Shown here in pieces: positions 53,725 to 62,887 of a DNA stretch of 64,000 nt. This DNA is from Microvirga sp. 17 mud 1-3. Its GTDB lineage: Bacteria > Pseudomonadota > Alphaproteobacteria > Rhizobiales > Beijerinckiaceae. The notes beneath the pieces were generated by a model. That model was given only the letters and a program-made list of their open reading frames with translations. It did not search any database and was not told where the DNA came from. The DNA is taken from the NCBI RefSeq assembly GCF_003151255.1, contig NZ_CP029481.1, positions 1 through 64,000 on the forward strand, read 5' to 3'. The stretch's first letter is position 1. Each line of letters opens with the position of its first letter. The translations under genes and the position numbers were made by a program.

Positions 53725-54675
53725 TCAAGCGACGGCCTCCCGTTCGAGCTTGGCCCCGAAGGTCTTCAGATATTTCATGCCGGTGTCGCACATGATCGTG
53801 ACGATGGTGGCATCGGGCCCGAGATCCTCCGCAAGCCGCAGGGCCGCGATCACGTTGGCGCCCGTCGAGGTCCCGGCGAACAGGCCTTCTTCCCGCGCCA
53901 GCCGGAACGCCATGGCCATGGCCTCCTCGGTGGAGACGCGCTCCATCCGGTCGGCGACCGCCTCCTGCCACAGGGGCACCACGTAGCCGGCGCCGATCCC
54001 GTCGATCTTGTGCGCGCCCGATGGCCCGCCCGAGAGCACGGCGGATTCGGCGGGCTCCACGGCCGTGATCCGAATCCGTCCATCGTGACGGCGAAGGCCT
54101 TCGGCGATTCCGCGAAGGGAGGCCGCCGTTCCGACGCATTGCACGAAGCCGTCGATCCGGCCCTGCGTCTGATCCCGGATCTCGTCCGCCATCCTGTGAT
54201 AGGCCGCGAGCTGGTCCCGGTTCTTCATCTGGTCGGTCCAGAAGGAGCCCTTCGCGGCCGCGATGATCCGGGCTTCCTCGATCATGTCCTTGGTCAGCTT
54301 CTCGGTCATGCGGCCGCTGTCGCTTCTCACGATGTGAAGCTCCGCCCCCAGGAGCCTCATATGGTCGAGCTTCTCCTGGGCGAAGGCGTCCGAAGTCACG
54401 ATGTCGAGCGGGTACCCCTTCACGGCGCAGACCAGCGAGAGGGACACGCCCGTGCTGCCGCCGGTATATTCCACCACCGAGCCTCCCGGCTTCAGGCGCC
54501 CGTCCGCCTCCGCGGCCTCGATCATGGCGAGCGCCATCCGGTCCTTCATGCTGCCGGTGGGGTTCTCGTTCTCCATCTTCAGCAGGATGCGGGCGCCGTT
54601 CGCCGGCACGATATTGCGCAGGGCGATCAGGGAGGTGTTGCCGATCCCGTCCAGAATGGTCTGCGTTTTGCTCAT
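53725..54675 (-). CDS. Cysteine-synthase-family PLP enzyme
   Basis: 316 residues, fold type II PLP enzyme. The PLP Lys is Lys44 in NPTGSMKDRMAL; the phosphate loop is EYTGGSTGVSLSL; and GTSTGANVIAALRL is near the end. These fit O-acetylserine sulfhydrylase/cystathionine-beta-synthase-like enzymes. The usual cysteine synthase wording NPGxSVKDR is NPTGSMKDR here, so the substrate may differ. It is inserted between trmD and rplS on the opposite strand. Confidence 0.85.
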   Translation of the reverse strand: MSKTQTILDGIGNTSLIALRNIVPANGARILLKMENENPTGSMKDRMALAMIEAAEADGRLKPGGSVVEYTGGSTGVSLSLVCAVKGYPLDIVTSDAFAQEKLDHMRLLGAELHIVRSDSGRMTEKLTKDMIEEARIIAAAKGSFWTDQMKNRDQLAAYHRMADEIRDQTQGRIDGFVQCVGTAASLRGIAEGLRRHDGRIRITAVEPAESAVLSGGPSGAHKIDGIGAGYVVPLWQEAVADRMERVSTEEAMAMAFRLAREEGLFAGTSTGANVIAALRLAEDLGPDATIVTIMCDTGMKYLKTFGAKLEREAVA

Positions 54676-54797
54676 GGTGCCGGTCTCGGTTAGCCGGGGC
54701 AGGGCCCCTTTCTGCCCTTCGTTAGAACCGGGCCGCGCGCCTGTCAGGTCCGGAATCCGGACTTCTCCCGTCGGGTCGGCCGTGCTAGCGCTGCCTC

Positions 54798-55520
54798 ATG
54801 ACGGGTCATGGTCAATTCTGTGCCGTAGCGCGCGCCCACGAGGCCATCGGAGGGCGCTGGACCCTTTTGATCGTGCGCGAGCTCCTCTGCGGGAGCCGGC
54901 GCTTCAACGACATCCGCCGGGGTATTCCCCGCATTTCCCGCACCATGCTCTCGGAGCGCCTGCAGGAGCTCGTATCCATAGGGGCCGTTGTCCGGACGGA
55001 AGGCCCGCACGGTCCTGAATACGCCCTGACGGAAGCCGGGCAGGATCTCATGTCGGTCGTGAGTGCCCTGGGAAACTGGGGCCAGCGGTGGCTGCCCCGA
55101 CGGGCCGAGGACGAGGATCTCGATCTGGAGCCCCTGCTAGTCGACATGCAGCGGCGGGTCCGGTCCGAGGCTCTCCCTGCGGAGCCGATCGTCGTGCGCT
55201 TCGAGATCGAAGGGCAGCGGGTGCCGCGTTTCATGCTGCTGAAAGGCACGGAGGTTTCGCTCTGCACGCAGAACCCGGGCTTTCCGGAGCCGCTGCGGGT
55301 CCGGGCCCGGCTTCCCGCCCTGGCGGCCTGGTGGCGGGGGGACGTCACGTTCGCGGAGGCCCGGCGCATGGGCTTGGCCTTAGAAGGGCCGAAGGCGCTT
55401 GCCAGCGCCTTTCCGACCTGGTTCGCGCGCTACCTGTTCGCCGAGGTGCGCCCCGCGCGGTCGGAGAGCCAGCTTCCTGCCAGGCACACCGCTCGACAGG
55501 GGGGCGAAATTCCTGTATAG
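54798..55520 (+). CDS. HxlR-family transcriptional regulator with C-terminal SCP2-like extension
   Basis: 240 residues. The HxlR winged helix (about 5-95) has ARAHEAIGGRWTLLIVRELL and FNDIRRGIPRISRTMLSERL. The C-terminal half (about 120-225) resembles a small sterol-carrier-like domain found in a subset of HxlR proteins. The effector is unknown. It starts 122 bp from the divergent cysteine-synthase-like gene, which may be its target. Confidence 0.82.
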   Translation: MTGHGQFCAVARAHEAIGGRWTLLIVRELLCGSRRFNDIRRGIPRISRTMLSERLQELVSIGAVVRTEGPHGPEYALTEAGQDLMSVVSALGNWGQRWLPRRAEDEDLDLEPLLVDMQRRVRSEALPAEPIVVRFEIEGQRVPRFMLLKGTEVSLCTQNPGFPEPLRVRARLPALAAWWRGDVTFAEARRMGLALEGPKALASAFPTWFARYLFAEVRPARSESQLPARHTARQGGEIPV

Positions 55521-55610
55521 GGCGCGCCTCAACTGAAAACAGGACGCCGAAATCCCGCTGACCTGGACGCCCTTGGGACTTCCAGGATCAGGCAACGGCA
55601 GGAGTAAGAC

Positions 55611-56009
55611 ATGAACCTCATCCAGCAGCTCGAACAAGAGCAGATTGCCAAGCTCGGCAAGACCATCCCGGACTTCCAGCCCGGCGATACCGTGATCGTC
55701 AACGTGAAGGTGAAGGAAGGCGAGCGCTCCCGCGTTCAGGCCTACGAAGGCGTCTGCATCGCCCGTTCGGGTGGCGGCCTCAACGAGAGCTTCACGGTCC
55801 GCAAGATTTCCTACGGTGAGGGCGTCGAGCGCGTCTTCCCGATCTATTCGCCCATGATCGATTCCATCAAAGTCGTGCGTCGCGGCGCCGTCCGCCGCGC
55901 CAAGCTCTACTACCTGCGCGACCGTCGCGGTAAGTCGGCCCGTATCGCCGAGCGCACCGACCGCCAGGACAAGGGGCAGAAGGGCGCCACTCCGGCCGCT
56001 GCCGAGTAA
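55611..56009 (+). CDS. rplS: 50S ribosomal protein L19
   Basis: 132 residues. The L19 core is clear: [39 protein letters not shown] and [20 protein letters not shown]. The protein sits at the 30S-50S interface. A short Lys/Ala tail follows. It has its own leader (AGGAGTAAGAC before the ATG) and a terminator just after. Confidence 0.96.
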   Translation: MNLIQQLEQEQIAKLGKTIPDFQPGDTVIVNVKVKEGERSRVQAYEGVCIARSGGGLNESFTVRKISYGEGVERVFPIYSPMIDSIKVVRRGAVRRAKLYYLRDRRGKSARIAERTDRQDKGQKGATPAAAE

Positions 56010-56038
56010 AACCCTTTCGCCGCAAGGCCGATTTCGAG

Positions 56039-56067
56039 AAAGCGCGGTTCGAAAGGCCGCGCTTTTT
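56039..56067 (+). terminator. Rho-independent terminator after rplS
   Basis: Arms AAAGCGCGG and CCGCGCTTT with a nine-base loop and a trailing run of T. Confidence 0.85.
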
Positions 56068-56235
56068 GCATATGGCGCCCTGGCTGCTCCAAGCGCGAAA
56101 AATTTTGTTGCGCCGCGCGGCCTGCCCGCTATGCATTGATTTCAATCCCGTGCGCTCGTAGGACGCCTTTTCGTCCTTCCCGAGACCGGCTAAACACCCA
56201 ACTGCCTTTTTTGACGTTCGTTGGATCGAGACACC

Positions 56236-57642
56236 ATGGCCACACCCCGTACCCTCTACGACAAGATTTTCGACGACCACGTCGTCGACCGGCAGGACGA
56301 CGGGACGTGCCTTCTCTACATCGACCGCCACCTGGTCCATGAGGTGACGAGCCCGCAGGCCTTCGAGGGCCTGCGCATGGCCGGCCGTCAGGTGCGCCAG
56401 CCCGCCAAGACCCTGGCGGTGGTGGACCATAACGTGCCGACCACGGACCGGTCCAAGGGCATCGACGATCCGGAATCCGCCACGCAGGTGGAGACGCTCG
56501 CCCTGAACGCGAAGGAATTCGGCGTCGAATATTACGACGAGCGCGACACCCGCCAGGGCATCGTGCACGTGGTGGGGCCGGAGCAGGGCTTCACCCTGCC
56601 GGGCATGACCATCGTGTGCGGCGACAGCCACACCTCGACCCATGGGGCCTTCGGAGCCCTCGCCCACGGCATCGGCACCTCGGAGGTGGAGCACGTGCTC
56701 GCCACCCAGACGCTGATCCAGAAGAAGGCCAAGAATATGCGCGTGACGGTGGACGGGCAATTGCCCGCCGGCGTCACCGCGAAGGACATCATCCTGGCCA
56801 TCATCGGCGAGATCGGCACCGCCGGCGGCACCGGCCACGTGATCGAATATGCCGGCGAGGCGATCCGGTCCCTGTCCATGGAAGGCCGGATGACCGTGTG
56901 CAACATGTCCATCGAGGGCGGCGCCCGCGCCGGCATGGTGGCACCCGACGAGAAGACTTATGCGTATCTGAAGGACCGGCCCAAGTCTCCGAAGGGCGAG
57001 GCCTGGGATGCGGCTCTGCGCTACTGGGACACCCTGCGCTCGGACGAGGGCGCGTTCTTCGACACGGAAATCCGCCTCGATGCCGCCAACCTGCCGCCCA
57101 TCGTGACCTGGGGCACGAGCCCTGAGGACGTGATCTCGGTCACGGGCGCGGTGCCGAACCCGGATGAGATCCAGGACGAGAACAAGCGCCGCTCCAAGTG
57201 GCGGGCCCTCGATTATATGGGCCTCAAGCCGGGGCAGAAGATCACCGACATCACCCTCGACCGCGTTTTCATCGGCTCCTGCACCAACGGCCGCATCGAG
57301 GACCTGCGGGCCGTCGCGGCGATCGTTGAGGGCAAGCGCGTCGCCGAGAGCGTCAACGCCATGATCGTCCCGGGCTCCGGCATCGTGAAGATGCAGGCCG
57401 AGGCCGAGGGCCTCGACAAGATCTTCAAGGCCGCCGGCTTTGACTGGCGCGAGCCCGGCTGCTCCATGTGCCTCGCCATGAACGCGGACCGCCTTGCGCC
57501 GCAGGAGCGCTGCGCCTCCACGTCGAACCGCAACTTCGAGGGCCGCCAGGGCTTCAAGGGCCGCACGCACCTCGTCTCGCCCGCCATGGCGGCCGCGGCC
57601 GCGATCGCCGGACGGTTCGTGGACATCCGCAGCTGGGGCTGA
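56236..57642 (+). CDS. leuC: 3-isopropylmalate dehydratase large subunit
   Basis: 468 residues. Aconitase-family [4Fe-4S] ligands are visible: Cys in [13 protein letters not shown] and the CxxC pair in [32 protein letters not shown] is the catalytic loop. With LeuD it isomerises 2- to 3-isopropylmalate in leucine synthesis. ATG 56236 is chosen over a TTG at 56221. leuD is separate, about 3.2 kb downstream on the same strand. Confidence 0.96.
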   Translation: MATPRTLYDKIFDDHVVDRQDDGTCLLYIDRHLVHEVTSPQAFEGLRMAGRQVRQPAKTLAVVDHNVPTTDRSKGIDDPESATQVETLALNAKEFGVEYYDERDTRQGIVHVVGPEQGFTLPGMTIVCGDSHTSTHGAFGALAHGIGTSEVEHVLATQTLIQKKAKNMRVTVDGQLPAGVTAKDIILAIIGEIGTAGGTGHVIEYAGEAIRSLSMEGRMTVCNMSIEGGARAGMVAPDEKTYAYLKDRPKSPKGEAWDAALRYWDTLRSDEGAFFDTEIRLDAANLPPIVTWGTSPEDVISVTGAVPNPDEIQDENKRRSKWRALDYMGLKPGQKITDITLDRVFIGSCTNGRIEDLRAVAAIVEGKRVAESVNAMIVPGSGIVKMQAEAEGLDKIFKAAGFDWREPGCSMCLAMNADRLAPQERCASTSNRNFEGRQGFKGRTHLVSPAMAAAAAIAGRFVDIRSWG

Positions 57643-57658
57643 TCTTCAATTCCTCAAG

Positions 57659-57694
57659 AAAAAGGCGGCAATCCTCGCGGGTTGCCGCCTTTTT
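57659..57694 (+). terminator. Rho-independent terminator after leuC
   Basis: Arms AAAAGGCGGCAA and TTGCCGCCTTTTT. It may also serve the convergent small gene at 57715. Confidence 0.85.
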
Positions 57695-57714
57695 CGTGTT
57701 TGGGCCGTAAGAAC

Positions 57715-58014
57715 TCAGTCCACATAGCCTCGCCGTCCGACGACCTGACGGCAGACCTCTGCCGGGCGACGGACGACCACGCCGTTGGGGCGCACATGCT
57801 CGCGAACGACCGTGCGGCACACAGTACGCGACCGGGCAGGACGCTCGACCACACGCCGTTCGATGACGCGTTCGCGATAGGCGGGGCGATGATGCTCGCG
57901 CTCGATGCTTACGCCACCGGGGCCAACACGCAGATTCATGTCCTGAGCCGAGGCGACGCCCGGGCCGAGAACCACCAGCCCGGCTGCCGCCAGGATTCCG
58001 AGAAATTGACGCAT
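57715..58014 (-). CDS. Small secreted Arg-rich protein
   Basis: 99 residues. A signal peptide (MRQFLGILAAAGLVVLGPGVASAQ) precedes a basic segment with repeated ERRVVERPARSRT-type wording and two Cys (TVCRTVV, AEVCRQV), possibly disulfide-bonded. The sequence resembles small exported proteins of unknown function in Rhizobiales. A full EcfG-type promoter match lies 38 bp upstream. Confidence 0.75.
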   Translation of the reverse strand: MRQFLGILAAAGLVVLGPGVASAQDMNLRVGPGGVSIEREHHRPAYRERVIERRVVERPARSRTVCRTVVREHVRPNGVVVRRPAEVCRQVVGRRGYVD

Positions 58015-58052
58015 GAGAACCTCATCTCTGCTAAACGATAGTCGGGACGGTC

Positions 58053-58077
58053 AACGCCAGGCTTGGCAACACGTTCC
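58053..58077 (-). promoter_or_regulatory. Candidate EcfG promoter on the minus strand (full match)
   Basis: Reading leftward: GGAAC (58077-58073), 16 bp, CGTT (58056-58053). It faces the small secreted protein gene. Confidence 0.6.
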
Positions 58078-58126
58078 CTTGCGTCGGCCTGCGAAAGCAA
58101 GCCGGGAGTGGCTTCAGGAGGGCTCC

Positions 58127-58384
58127 ATGGCAGACAGGAAGGACGAATCCCGCGAGATCCTCGACCGGGTCGCCCGCGATTCGGAGACCCTCGGCACGTC
58201 CTCGCTCGGACGCGCGAGCCGGCGCATGGCGGACCATTTCGGCGGCCGCGACGCCATCGGCGAGGCGGAGGGCGGCGGCACCGATCCCGTCGAGCTCTGG
58301 GGCCGCCGCATCGGGCGCTCCCTATCGGTTGTCGGCGTTATCGTCCTCGCCTATTGGCTCGCCGTGCAGCTGCGCCTTCTCTGA
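58127..58384 (+). CDS. Small protein with C-terminal membrane segment, unknown function
   Basis: 85 residues. A polar N-terminus (MADRKDESREILDRVARDSE) is followed by one C-terminal hydrophobic helix (SLSVVGVIVLAYWLAVQLRL), so the protein is probably tail-anchored in the inner membrane. CAGGAGGGCTCC precedes the ATG. It ends 10 bp before the metallopeptidase-like gene, suggesting co-transcription. Confidence 0.75.
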   Translation: MADRKDESREILDRVARDSETLGTSSLGRASRRMADHFGGRDAIGEAEGGGTDPVELWGRRIGRSLSVVGVIVLAYWLAVQLRLL

Positions 58385-58394
58385 ACGCCCGACG

Positions 58395-58808
58395 ATGACA
58401 ACGCATCCCCTCGCCTCTCTCCATGCTCCCTCCATCGCGGATTTCGAGGCGCTCGCACACGAGGCCTATGAGCGCCTGCCCGAGGCATTCCGGCAGCTCT
58501 GCAAGGGCGTGGTGATCCGCATCGAGGATTTTCCCGATGACGAGACCCTGCGAGAGATGGAATGCGAAAGTCCTTTCGATCTGCTCGGCCTGTTCCGCGG
58601 CATCGGCCTCGCGCAGGGGAACGCTGTCATGGAGACCGGACAATTCCCCAACATGGTCTGGCTCTATCGCCGCCCGATCCTCGATTACTGGGCCGAGCAC
58701 GAGGAAAGCCTGGGCGACCTCGTCACCCATGTGCTTGTGCACGAGATCGGCCACCATTTCGGCCTCTCGGACGACGACATGGAAGCCATCGAGGCGGCGG
58801 CCGGATGA
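58395..58808 (+). CDS. Small zincin-like metallopeptidase-family protein
   Basis: 137 residues. The zincin motif HEIGHHFGLSDDD lies at about 117-129 (HExxH with a following Asp). The upstream part (EALAHEAYERLPEAFRQL, VVIRIEDFPDDE) matches the short metallopeptidase family PF06262. Substrate unknown; no export signal. ATG 58395 is chosen over an open frame to 58329 that overlaps the upstream gene. Confidence 0.85.
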   Translation: MTTHPLASLHAPSIADFEALAHEAYERLPEAFRQLCKGVVIRIEDFPDDETLREMECESPFDLLGLFRGIGLAQGNAVMETGQFPNMVWLYRRPILDYWAEHEESLGDLVTHVLVHEIGHHFGLSDDDMEAIEAAAG

Positions 58809-58834
58809 GAAGGCAGCTCAAAGGGTGGTAAAGG

Positions 58835-59647
58835 ATGAAGACCGATAAGGACTTGCCCATGACGCAGGTCGCAAGGGCGCTCAATCAGATCGCCGCGTTT
58901 CTGGCGCTCGACGATCTGTCCGGCGGAAACTCTAAGGCACATTTCGACTGCATTATCCTTGCCGGAAACAGCGTTCTTAAGACAGCCGAAGGAGCCTTCG
59001 GCTTAGTGCGAAGCGGTCGAAGCCCTAGGCTCCTGATTTCGGGTGGCGTCGGTCATTCAACGGAGTTGCTTTGGCAAGTCGTGGCTGAGCATCCCGTGTA
59101 TCGGACGGTCCCTACGATCGGACGACCCGAAGCGCATATTCTCCGTGATATCGCCACGAACCATTGGGGCCTCGATCCGGCCCGCATTCTCATCGATGAC
59201 GCATCAACCAATTGTGGTGAAAACGCTTCCTGCTCCCGGAAGGTGCTTGAGCAATTGGATCAGGATCCAAAGACGATCCTGCTAGTTCAAGACCCAACCA
59301 TGCAGCGCCGAACAGATGCAACGTTCCGTAATGTCTGGAATGACAGGGATGACATCTCGTTCGTGAACTGGCCGACCTTCACGCCTAGTCTGTGTCATCG
59401 GGGTGATGGCCTGATGTTTGAGAACTCTGGAGCAGCCGGTCTCTGGCCCTTAGAGCGCTTCATCTCCCTCGTGTTAGGCGAAGTTCCGCGCCTTCGGAAC
59501 GATGCGTCAGGCTATGGTCCCAAGGGAAGGGGCTTTATCGCGGCGGTCGACATCCCCGAAGATGTAGAGGAAGCCTATGCCTTTTTAAGAGAAAGCCTCG
59601 GACAGCGCTTCGATACTCGGGCGAGAGTTCCGATTGCCGAGGCTTGA
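58835..59647 (+). CDS. YdcF/DUF218-family protein
   Basis: 270 residues. The DUF218 pattern appears as FDCIILAGNSVLKTAEGAFG, RLLISGGVGHSTELL and RILIDDASTNCGENASCS. E. coli YdcF binds S-adenosylmethionine; the reaction is unknown. No signal or membrane segment, unlike envelope-bound SanA-type members. Codon use is visibly more AT-rich (TTA, TTT, AAG/AAT) than in the flanking genes, suggesting acquisition by transfer. Confidence 0.8.
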   Translation: MKTDKDLPMTQVARALNQIAAFLALDDLSGGNSKAHFDCIILAGNSVLKTAEGAFGLVRSGRSPRLLISGGVGHSTELLWQVVAEHPVYRTVPTIGRPEAHILRDIATNHWGLDPARILIDDASTNCGENASCSRKVLEQLDQDPKTILLVQDPTMQRRTDATFRNVWNDRDDISFVNWPTFTPSLCHRGDGLMFENSGAAGLWPLERFISLVLGEVPRLRNDASGYGPKGRGFIAAVDIPEDVEEAYAFLRESLGQRFDTRARVPIAEA

Positions 59648-59671
59648 TGCTTGTCAGGATCAGGTTCGCTC

Positions 59672-60220
59672 TCAAGGTGAGAGCAGCCGATAGCTCACCG
59701 GATCGTCCGGGCAGACATTCGGGCCGCATTCCACGAAGGTGCCGGCCACGTTCGCGAGGGTGAGCGCGATGACGAGGAACACCGCCGTGGTGCCGAAGGC
59801 GCCGAGGCGCGGTGTCTCGATCGTCTCCTTGAACTGCCGGTCCGAGAGGAGCATCGCGGCGGTGAGCAGGAGAGCGGCCGCGAAGCAGACGAAGGCCCAG
59901 CTGTAATAGTGAAGGCCGAGGAGCGCCGAGCCGTAGCCGGGATCGCCCGGCATGATGTGCAGGAGGATCTGCCGCATGGCAATGCCGGCGCCCAGAAGGG
60001 CCGCGAGCAGGGACAGGGCGTAATGGCTGGGGCGCGGGCCGAAGCGCAGGTTGAGGATCGGCCCCACGGCCAGGGCCGCGAAGGCGACCCGCTGCAGCAG
60101 GCACAAGGGGCAGGGCAGCTCGTGGAGCCAGAACTGCATCGCGAAGGCAACCGCCAGGATTGCCGCGATGGCATAGAGGCCGAGGGCATTGAGCGTCATG
60201 GCAAGGCGCGGCGTCAGCAT
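59672..60220 (-). CDS. dsbB: Disulfide bond formation protein B (DsbB family)
   Basis: 182 residues with four to five membrane segments. The first redox pair is LPCPLCLLQR (CxxC) and the second is ECGPNVCPDD in the last periplasmic loop. DsbB reoxidises DsbA and passes electrons to quinone. The final Cys pair is spaced CxxxxC. A 52-residue membrane protein is encoded 10 bp upstream, so the two are co-transcribed. Confidence 0.88.
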   Translation of the reverse strand: MLTPRLAMTLNALGLYAIAAILAVAFAMQFWLHELPCPLCLLQRVAFAALAVGPILNLRFGPRPSHYALSLLAALLGAGIAMRQILLHIMPGDPGYGSALLGLHYYSWAFVCFAAALLLTAAMLLSDRQFKETIETPRLGAFGTTAVFLVIALTLANVAGTFVECGPNVCPDDPVSYRLLSP

Positions 60221-60230
60221 CTCGATGACC

Positions 60231-60389
60231 TCAGAAGGAGAGCGGGAGCGCGTCGGTGGCGTGGTGGAAATAATCCGCGACGCTCAAGACGAACGACAGG
60301 CCGAACAGGGCGAGCGCAAGGCTCCTGTGCCCGAACCAGCCCGCCAGCATCGCCAGTGCGAAAAGAAGAAAGAGAACCGCCTGATCCAT
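60231..60389 (-). CDS. Small DUF5993-like membrane protein
   Basis: 52 residues: MDQAVLFLLFALAMLAGWFG opens a first hydrophobic helix and ALALFGLSFVLSVADYFHHA forms a second; the ending DALPLSF is typical of the small DUF5993 proteins, which I recall next to dsbB-like genes. It probably supports or modulates DsbB. The frame is open far upstream through a repeat element, but the ATG at 60389 fits the family length. Confidence 0.75.
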   Translation of the reverse strand: MDQAVLFLLFALAMLAGWFGHRSLALALFGLSFVLSVADYFHHATDALPLSF

Positions 60390-60793
60390 GACCTGCCCCG
60401 TCAGCCCCCCTGGACCTAGCATATATTCCTTAACGGAAGGATGCGGGAAGCACACCATTGCTCTCCTCTCCGAAGGATCCCGGGCGGGCGCGGGAGGCGC
60501 CGACGTGCCCTCTCCCTCCTTGTGGGGGAGAGTTGGAGAGGGGGGTGTGAGCGCCGACCTGGATTCAGTCCTGCGCTCACACCCCCACCCTGACCCTCCC
60601 CACAAGGGGGAGGGGAAGCGCGGCGTGCCACATCGCAGTTGCGCGATCTTTCCTTGAGGGAGAGGAAAAGGCATCGCCCGCTTTTCTCGAGCCTGTCATG
60701 CCAGGGGCGCGACCGTGTTGGGTCTAGTCCTGTGGCGGCGCCTTTGGTATGAGGCTCCAACGGCGGATCTGCCGCGCGAAGGATGGGACCACG
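60390..60793. other. Intergenic region with a palindromic element, between divergent dsbB and leuD units
   Basis: About 400 bp. It contains copy B of the palindromic element (60508-60615). The rest shows no gene; promoters for both directions must lie here. Confidence 0.5.
60508..60615. repeat. Palindromic element, copy B
   Basis: About 108 bp. End hairpins CCCTCCTTGTGGGGGAG (left) and CCCTCCCCACAAGGGGGAGGGG (right); inner arms GGTGTGAGCGC and GCGCTCACACC. Same architecture as copy A in rimM. Confidence 0.8.
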
Positions 60794-61396
60794 ATGGACA
60801 AGTTCACTGTGCTGGAAAGCGTCGCGGCGCCGCTGCGGATCATCAATGTCGACACCGACATGATCATCCCCAAGCAGTACCTGAAGACGATCAAGCGCAC
60901 GGGGCTTGGCAAGGGCCTCTTCTCCGAGATGCGCTATCGCGAAGACGGGTCCGAAAACCCGGATTTCGTGCTCAACCAGCCGGCCTACCGCAATGCGCAG
61001 ATCCTGGTGGCGGGCGACAATTTCGGCTGCGGCTCCTCCCGCGAGCATGCGCCCTGGGCCCTGCTCGATTTCGGGATCCGCTGCGTCATCTCCACGAGCT
61101 TCGCGGACATCTTCTACAATAACTGCTTCCAGAACGGCATTCTGCCGATCGTCGTGAGCCCCGAGGATCTGGAGAAGCTCTTCGACGATGCGGAGCGCGG
61201 CGCCAATGCGACGCTCACGGTCGACCTGGCGAACCAGGAGATCCGCGGTCCCGACGGCGGCACGGTCAAGTTCGACATCGACCCGTTCCGCAAGCACTGC
61301 CTGCTCAATGGACTCGATGGCATCGGCCTGACCATGGAGAAGGCCGGAACCATCGACACCTTCGAGCAGAAGCTCAGCCAGCGCGCCTGGGCCTAA
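60794..61396 (+). CDS. leuD: 3-isopropylmalate dehydratase small subunit
   Basis: 200 residues. LeuD swivel-domain landmarks include [34 protein letters not shown] and [17 protein letters not shown]. It completes the isopropylmalate isomerase with LeuC. ATG 60794 (MDKFTVLE) is chosen over an open frame to 60749. It is separated from leuC by five unrelated genes. Confidence 0.95.
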   Translation: MDKFTVLESVAAPLRIINVDTDMIIPKQYLKTIKRTGLGKGLFSEMRYREDGSENPDFVLNQPAYRNAQILVAGDNFGCGSSREHAPWALLDFGIRCVISTSFADIFYNNCFQNGILPIVVSPEDLEKLFDDAERGANATLTVDLANQEIRGPDGGTVKFDIDPFRKHCLLNGLDGIGLTMEKAGTIDTFEQKLSQRAWA

Positions 61397-61490
61397 GCCG
61401 GGCCCGCCTTTCCCTCTTCCGCGGACTCCGGAACCGTTCCGGGGTCTGGTTTTCTTTCCATGAAAGCCCCAAGGGCTCCTTCGCCCTGCC

Positions 61491-62690
61491 TTACAGGTTC
61501 AGGCGCCGCGCCCAGTCCTTCGGGGCGATGATGCCGGTCAGGCCGAGCCATTCCGCCATCAGGCGCAGCTCCGCGCTTAAGGGCGCGGCGATCTCGTCCG
61601 GGTGGATTCCGTCCTCTGGATGGACCGAGTGCACCACGAGCCGGCCCGCGGCACGGTCCGCCTTCAGGTCGAGCCGCGCCACGATGCGCTCGCCGAGCAG
61701 GAAGGGCAGGCAGTAATAGCCGAATTCCCGCTTTTCGGCGGGCGTGTAGATCTCGATCCGATAGCGGAAATCGAACAGGCGCTCCGTGCGCGTGCGCTCC
61801 CAGACGATGGGGTCGAAGGGCGAGACCAGGGCCCGCACCTCCACCTTTCGCGGCAGGCGCGCCTGCGGGTCGAGATAGACCGGGCCGTTCCAGCCCTCCA
61901 CGGTGACGGGGATGAGGTCGCCTGCTTCGACCAGTTCGGGAATGCGCGCCTTTGCGTCCGCCGCCTCGAGGCGGAAATAGTCCCGCAGGCAGCGCTCGCT
62001 GGCGATGCCGAGCGCCCGGATCGACAGGCGCAGCAATTCCCGCTGCGCCTCGTCCTCAGGTGGGGTCGGCATATCCAGGATCGGGGAAGGCAGCACCCGC
62101 TCCGGCAGGTCGTAGAGGCGTTCGAAGCCGCGCCGGGTGGCGGTCGTGACCTCGCCGGCCCAGAACAGCCATTCGAGCGCCCGCTTGCCGTCGCTCCAGC
62201 CCCACCAGGAGCCCTCTCCCTTGCCGCCGATGGACAATTCGCCCGCCCCGATGGGGCCTCGGGCCTCGATCTCCCGCCGCACCTCCTCGATGAAGGCGCG
62301 CTTCTCGTGTCCGAACCGGGCGATCCCGCCATAGATGCCCTCGCCCCGCGCGGCCCGCGCCATGCGCCAGCGGAACAGGGGATGCAGATCGAGGCGGATC
62401 AGGGAGGCCTCGTGGCCCCAATACTCGAAGGTGTTGCGCTTCCGGCGGTGATAGGCGGTCTTTTCCAGAAGGTCCCGGTCGTAGGCGCCGAGGCGGGAGA
62501 AGAGCGGCATGTAATGGGCGCGCACCAGCACATTGACCGAATCGATCTGGAGCAGATGCGAGCGGCCGAGGGTGCGATTCAGGTGGCGGGAGGTGGCCGC
62601 ATCGGGGCGGGCCTCTGCGAAACCTTGGGCGGCCAGCGCGATCCGGCGGGCCTGGGCGAGGGTGAGGCGTGTCCGGGGCATCGTGAACAT
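61491..62690 (-). CDS. YcaQ/AlkX-type winged-helix DNA glycosylase
   Basis: 399 residues. The family motifs are visible: SHLLQIDSVNVLVRAHYMPL near residue 45 (the QxD catalytic motif of the HTH_42 family), several winged-helix modules, and FDPIVWERTRTERLFDFRYR near residue 300. E. coli YcaQ unhooks interstrand crosslinks and removes alkylated bases. It stands alone on the minus strand. ATG at residue 4 (MPRTRLT) is an alternative start. Confidence 0.86.
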   Translation of the reverse strand: MFTMPRTRLTLAQARRIALAAQGFAEARPDAATSRHLNRTLGRSHLLQIDSVNVLVRAHYMPLFSRLGAYDRDLLEKTAYHRRKRNTFEYWGHEASLIRLDLHPLFRWRMARAARGEGIYGGIARFGHEKRAFIEEVRREIEARGPIGAGELSIGGKGEGSWWGWSDGKRALEWLFWAGEVTTATRRGFERLYDLPERVLPSPILDMPTPPEDEAQRELLRLSIRALGIASERCLRDYFRLEAADAKARIPELVEAGDLIPVTVEGWNGPVYLDPQARLPRKVEVRALVSPFDPIVWERTRTERLFDFRYRIEIYTPAEKREFGYYCLPFLLGERIVARLDLKADRAAGRLVVHSVHPEDGIHPDEIAAPLSAELRLMAEWLGLTGIIAPKDWARRLNL

Positions 62691-62887
62691 TTGCAGAACT
62701 TCGCCCAGCTAGCCCGAACCCGGCCTTTCCGGCAAGCCCGGGCGGCGCGGGTCCACATGCAATTTCCCCAAGGAGATTCCTGCCCCACCTGCCTTTAGGG
62801 CACGCTGCCGGTGCGGGGAAACACAGCCGGCCCATTCCGGCGGTGACAAGCTCGGCGGTCTCGGATAGACGCGATTTTCGAAACCCG

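Noticed and set aside
56068..56235. Leucine attenuator or riboswitch before leuC
   Set aside because: No leader peptide with a run of Leu codons, and no terminator or antiterminator pair could be drawn with confidence.
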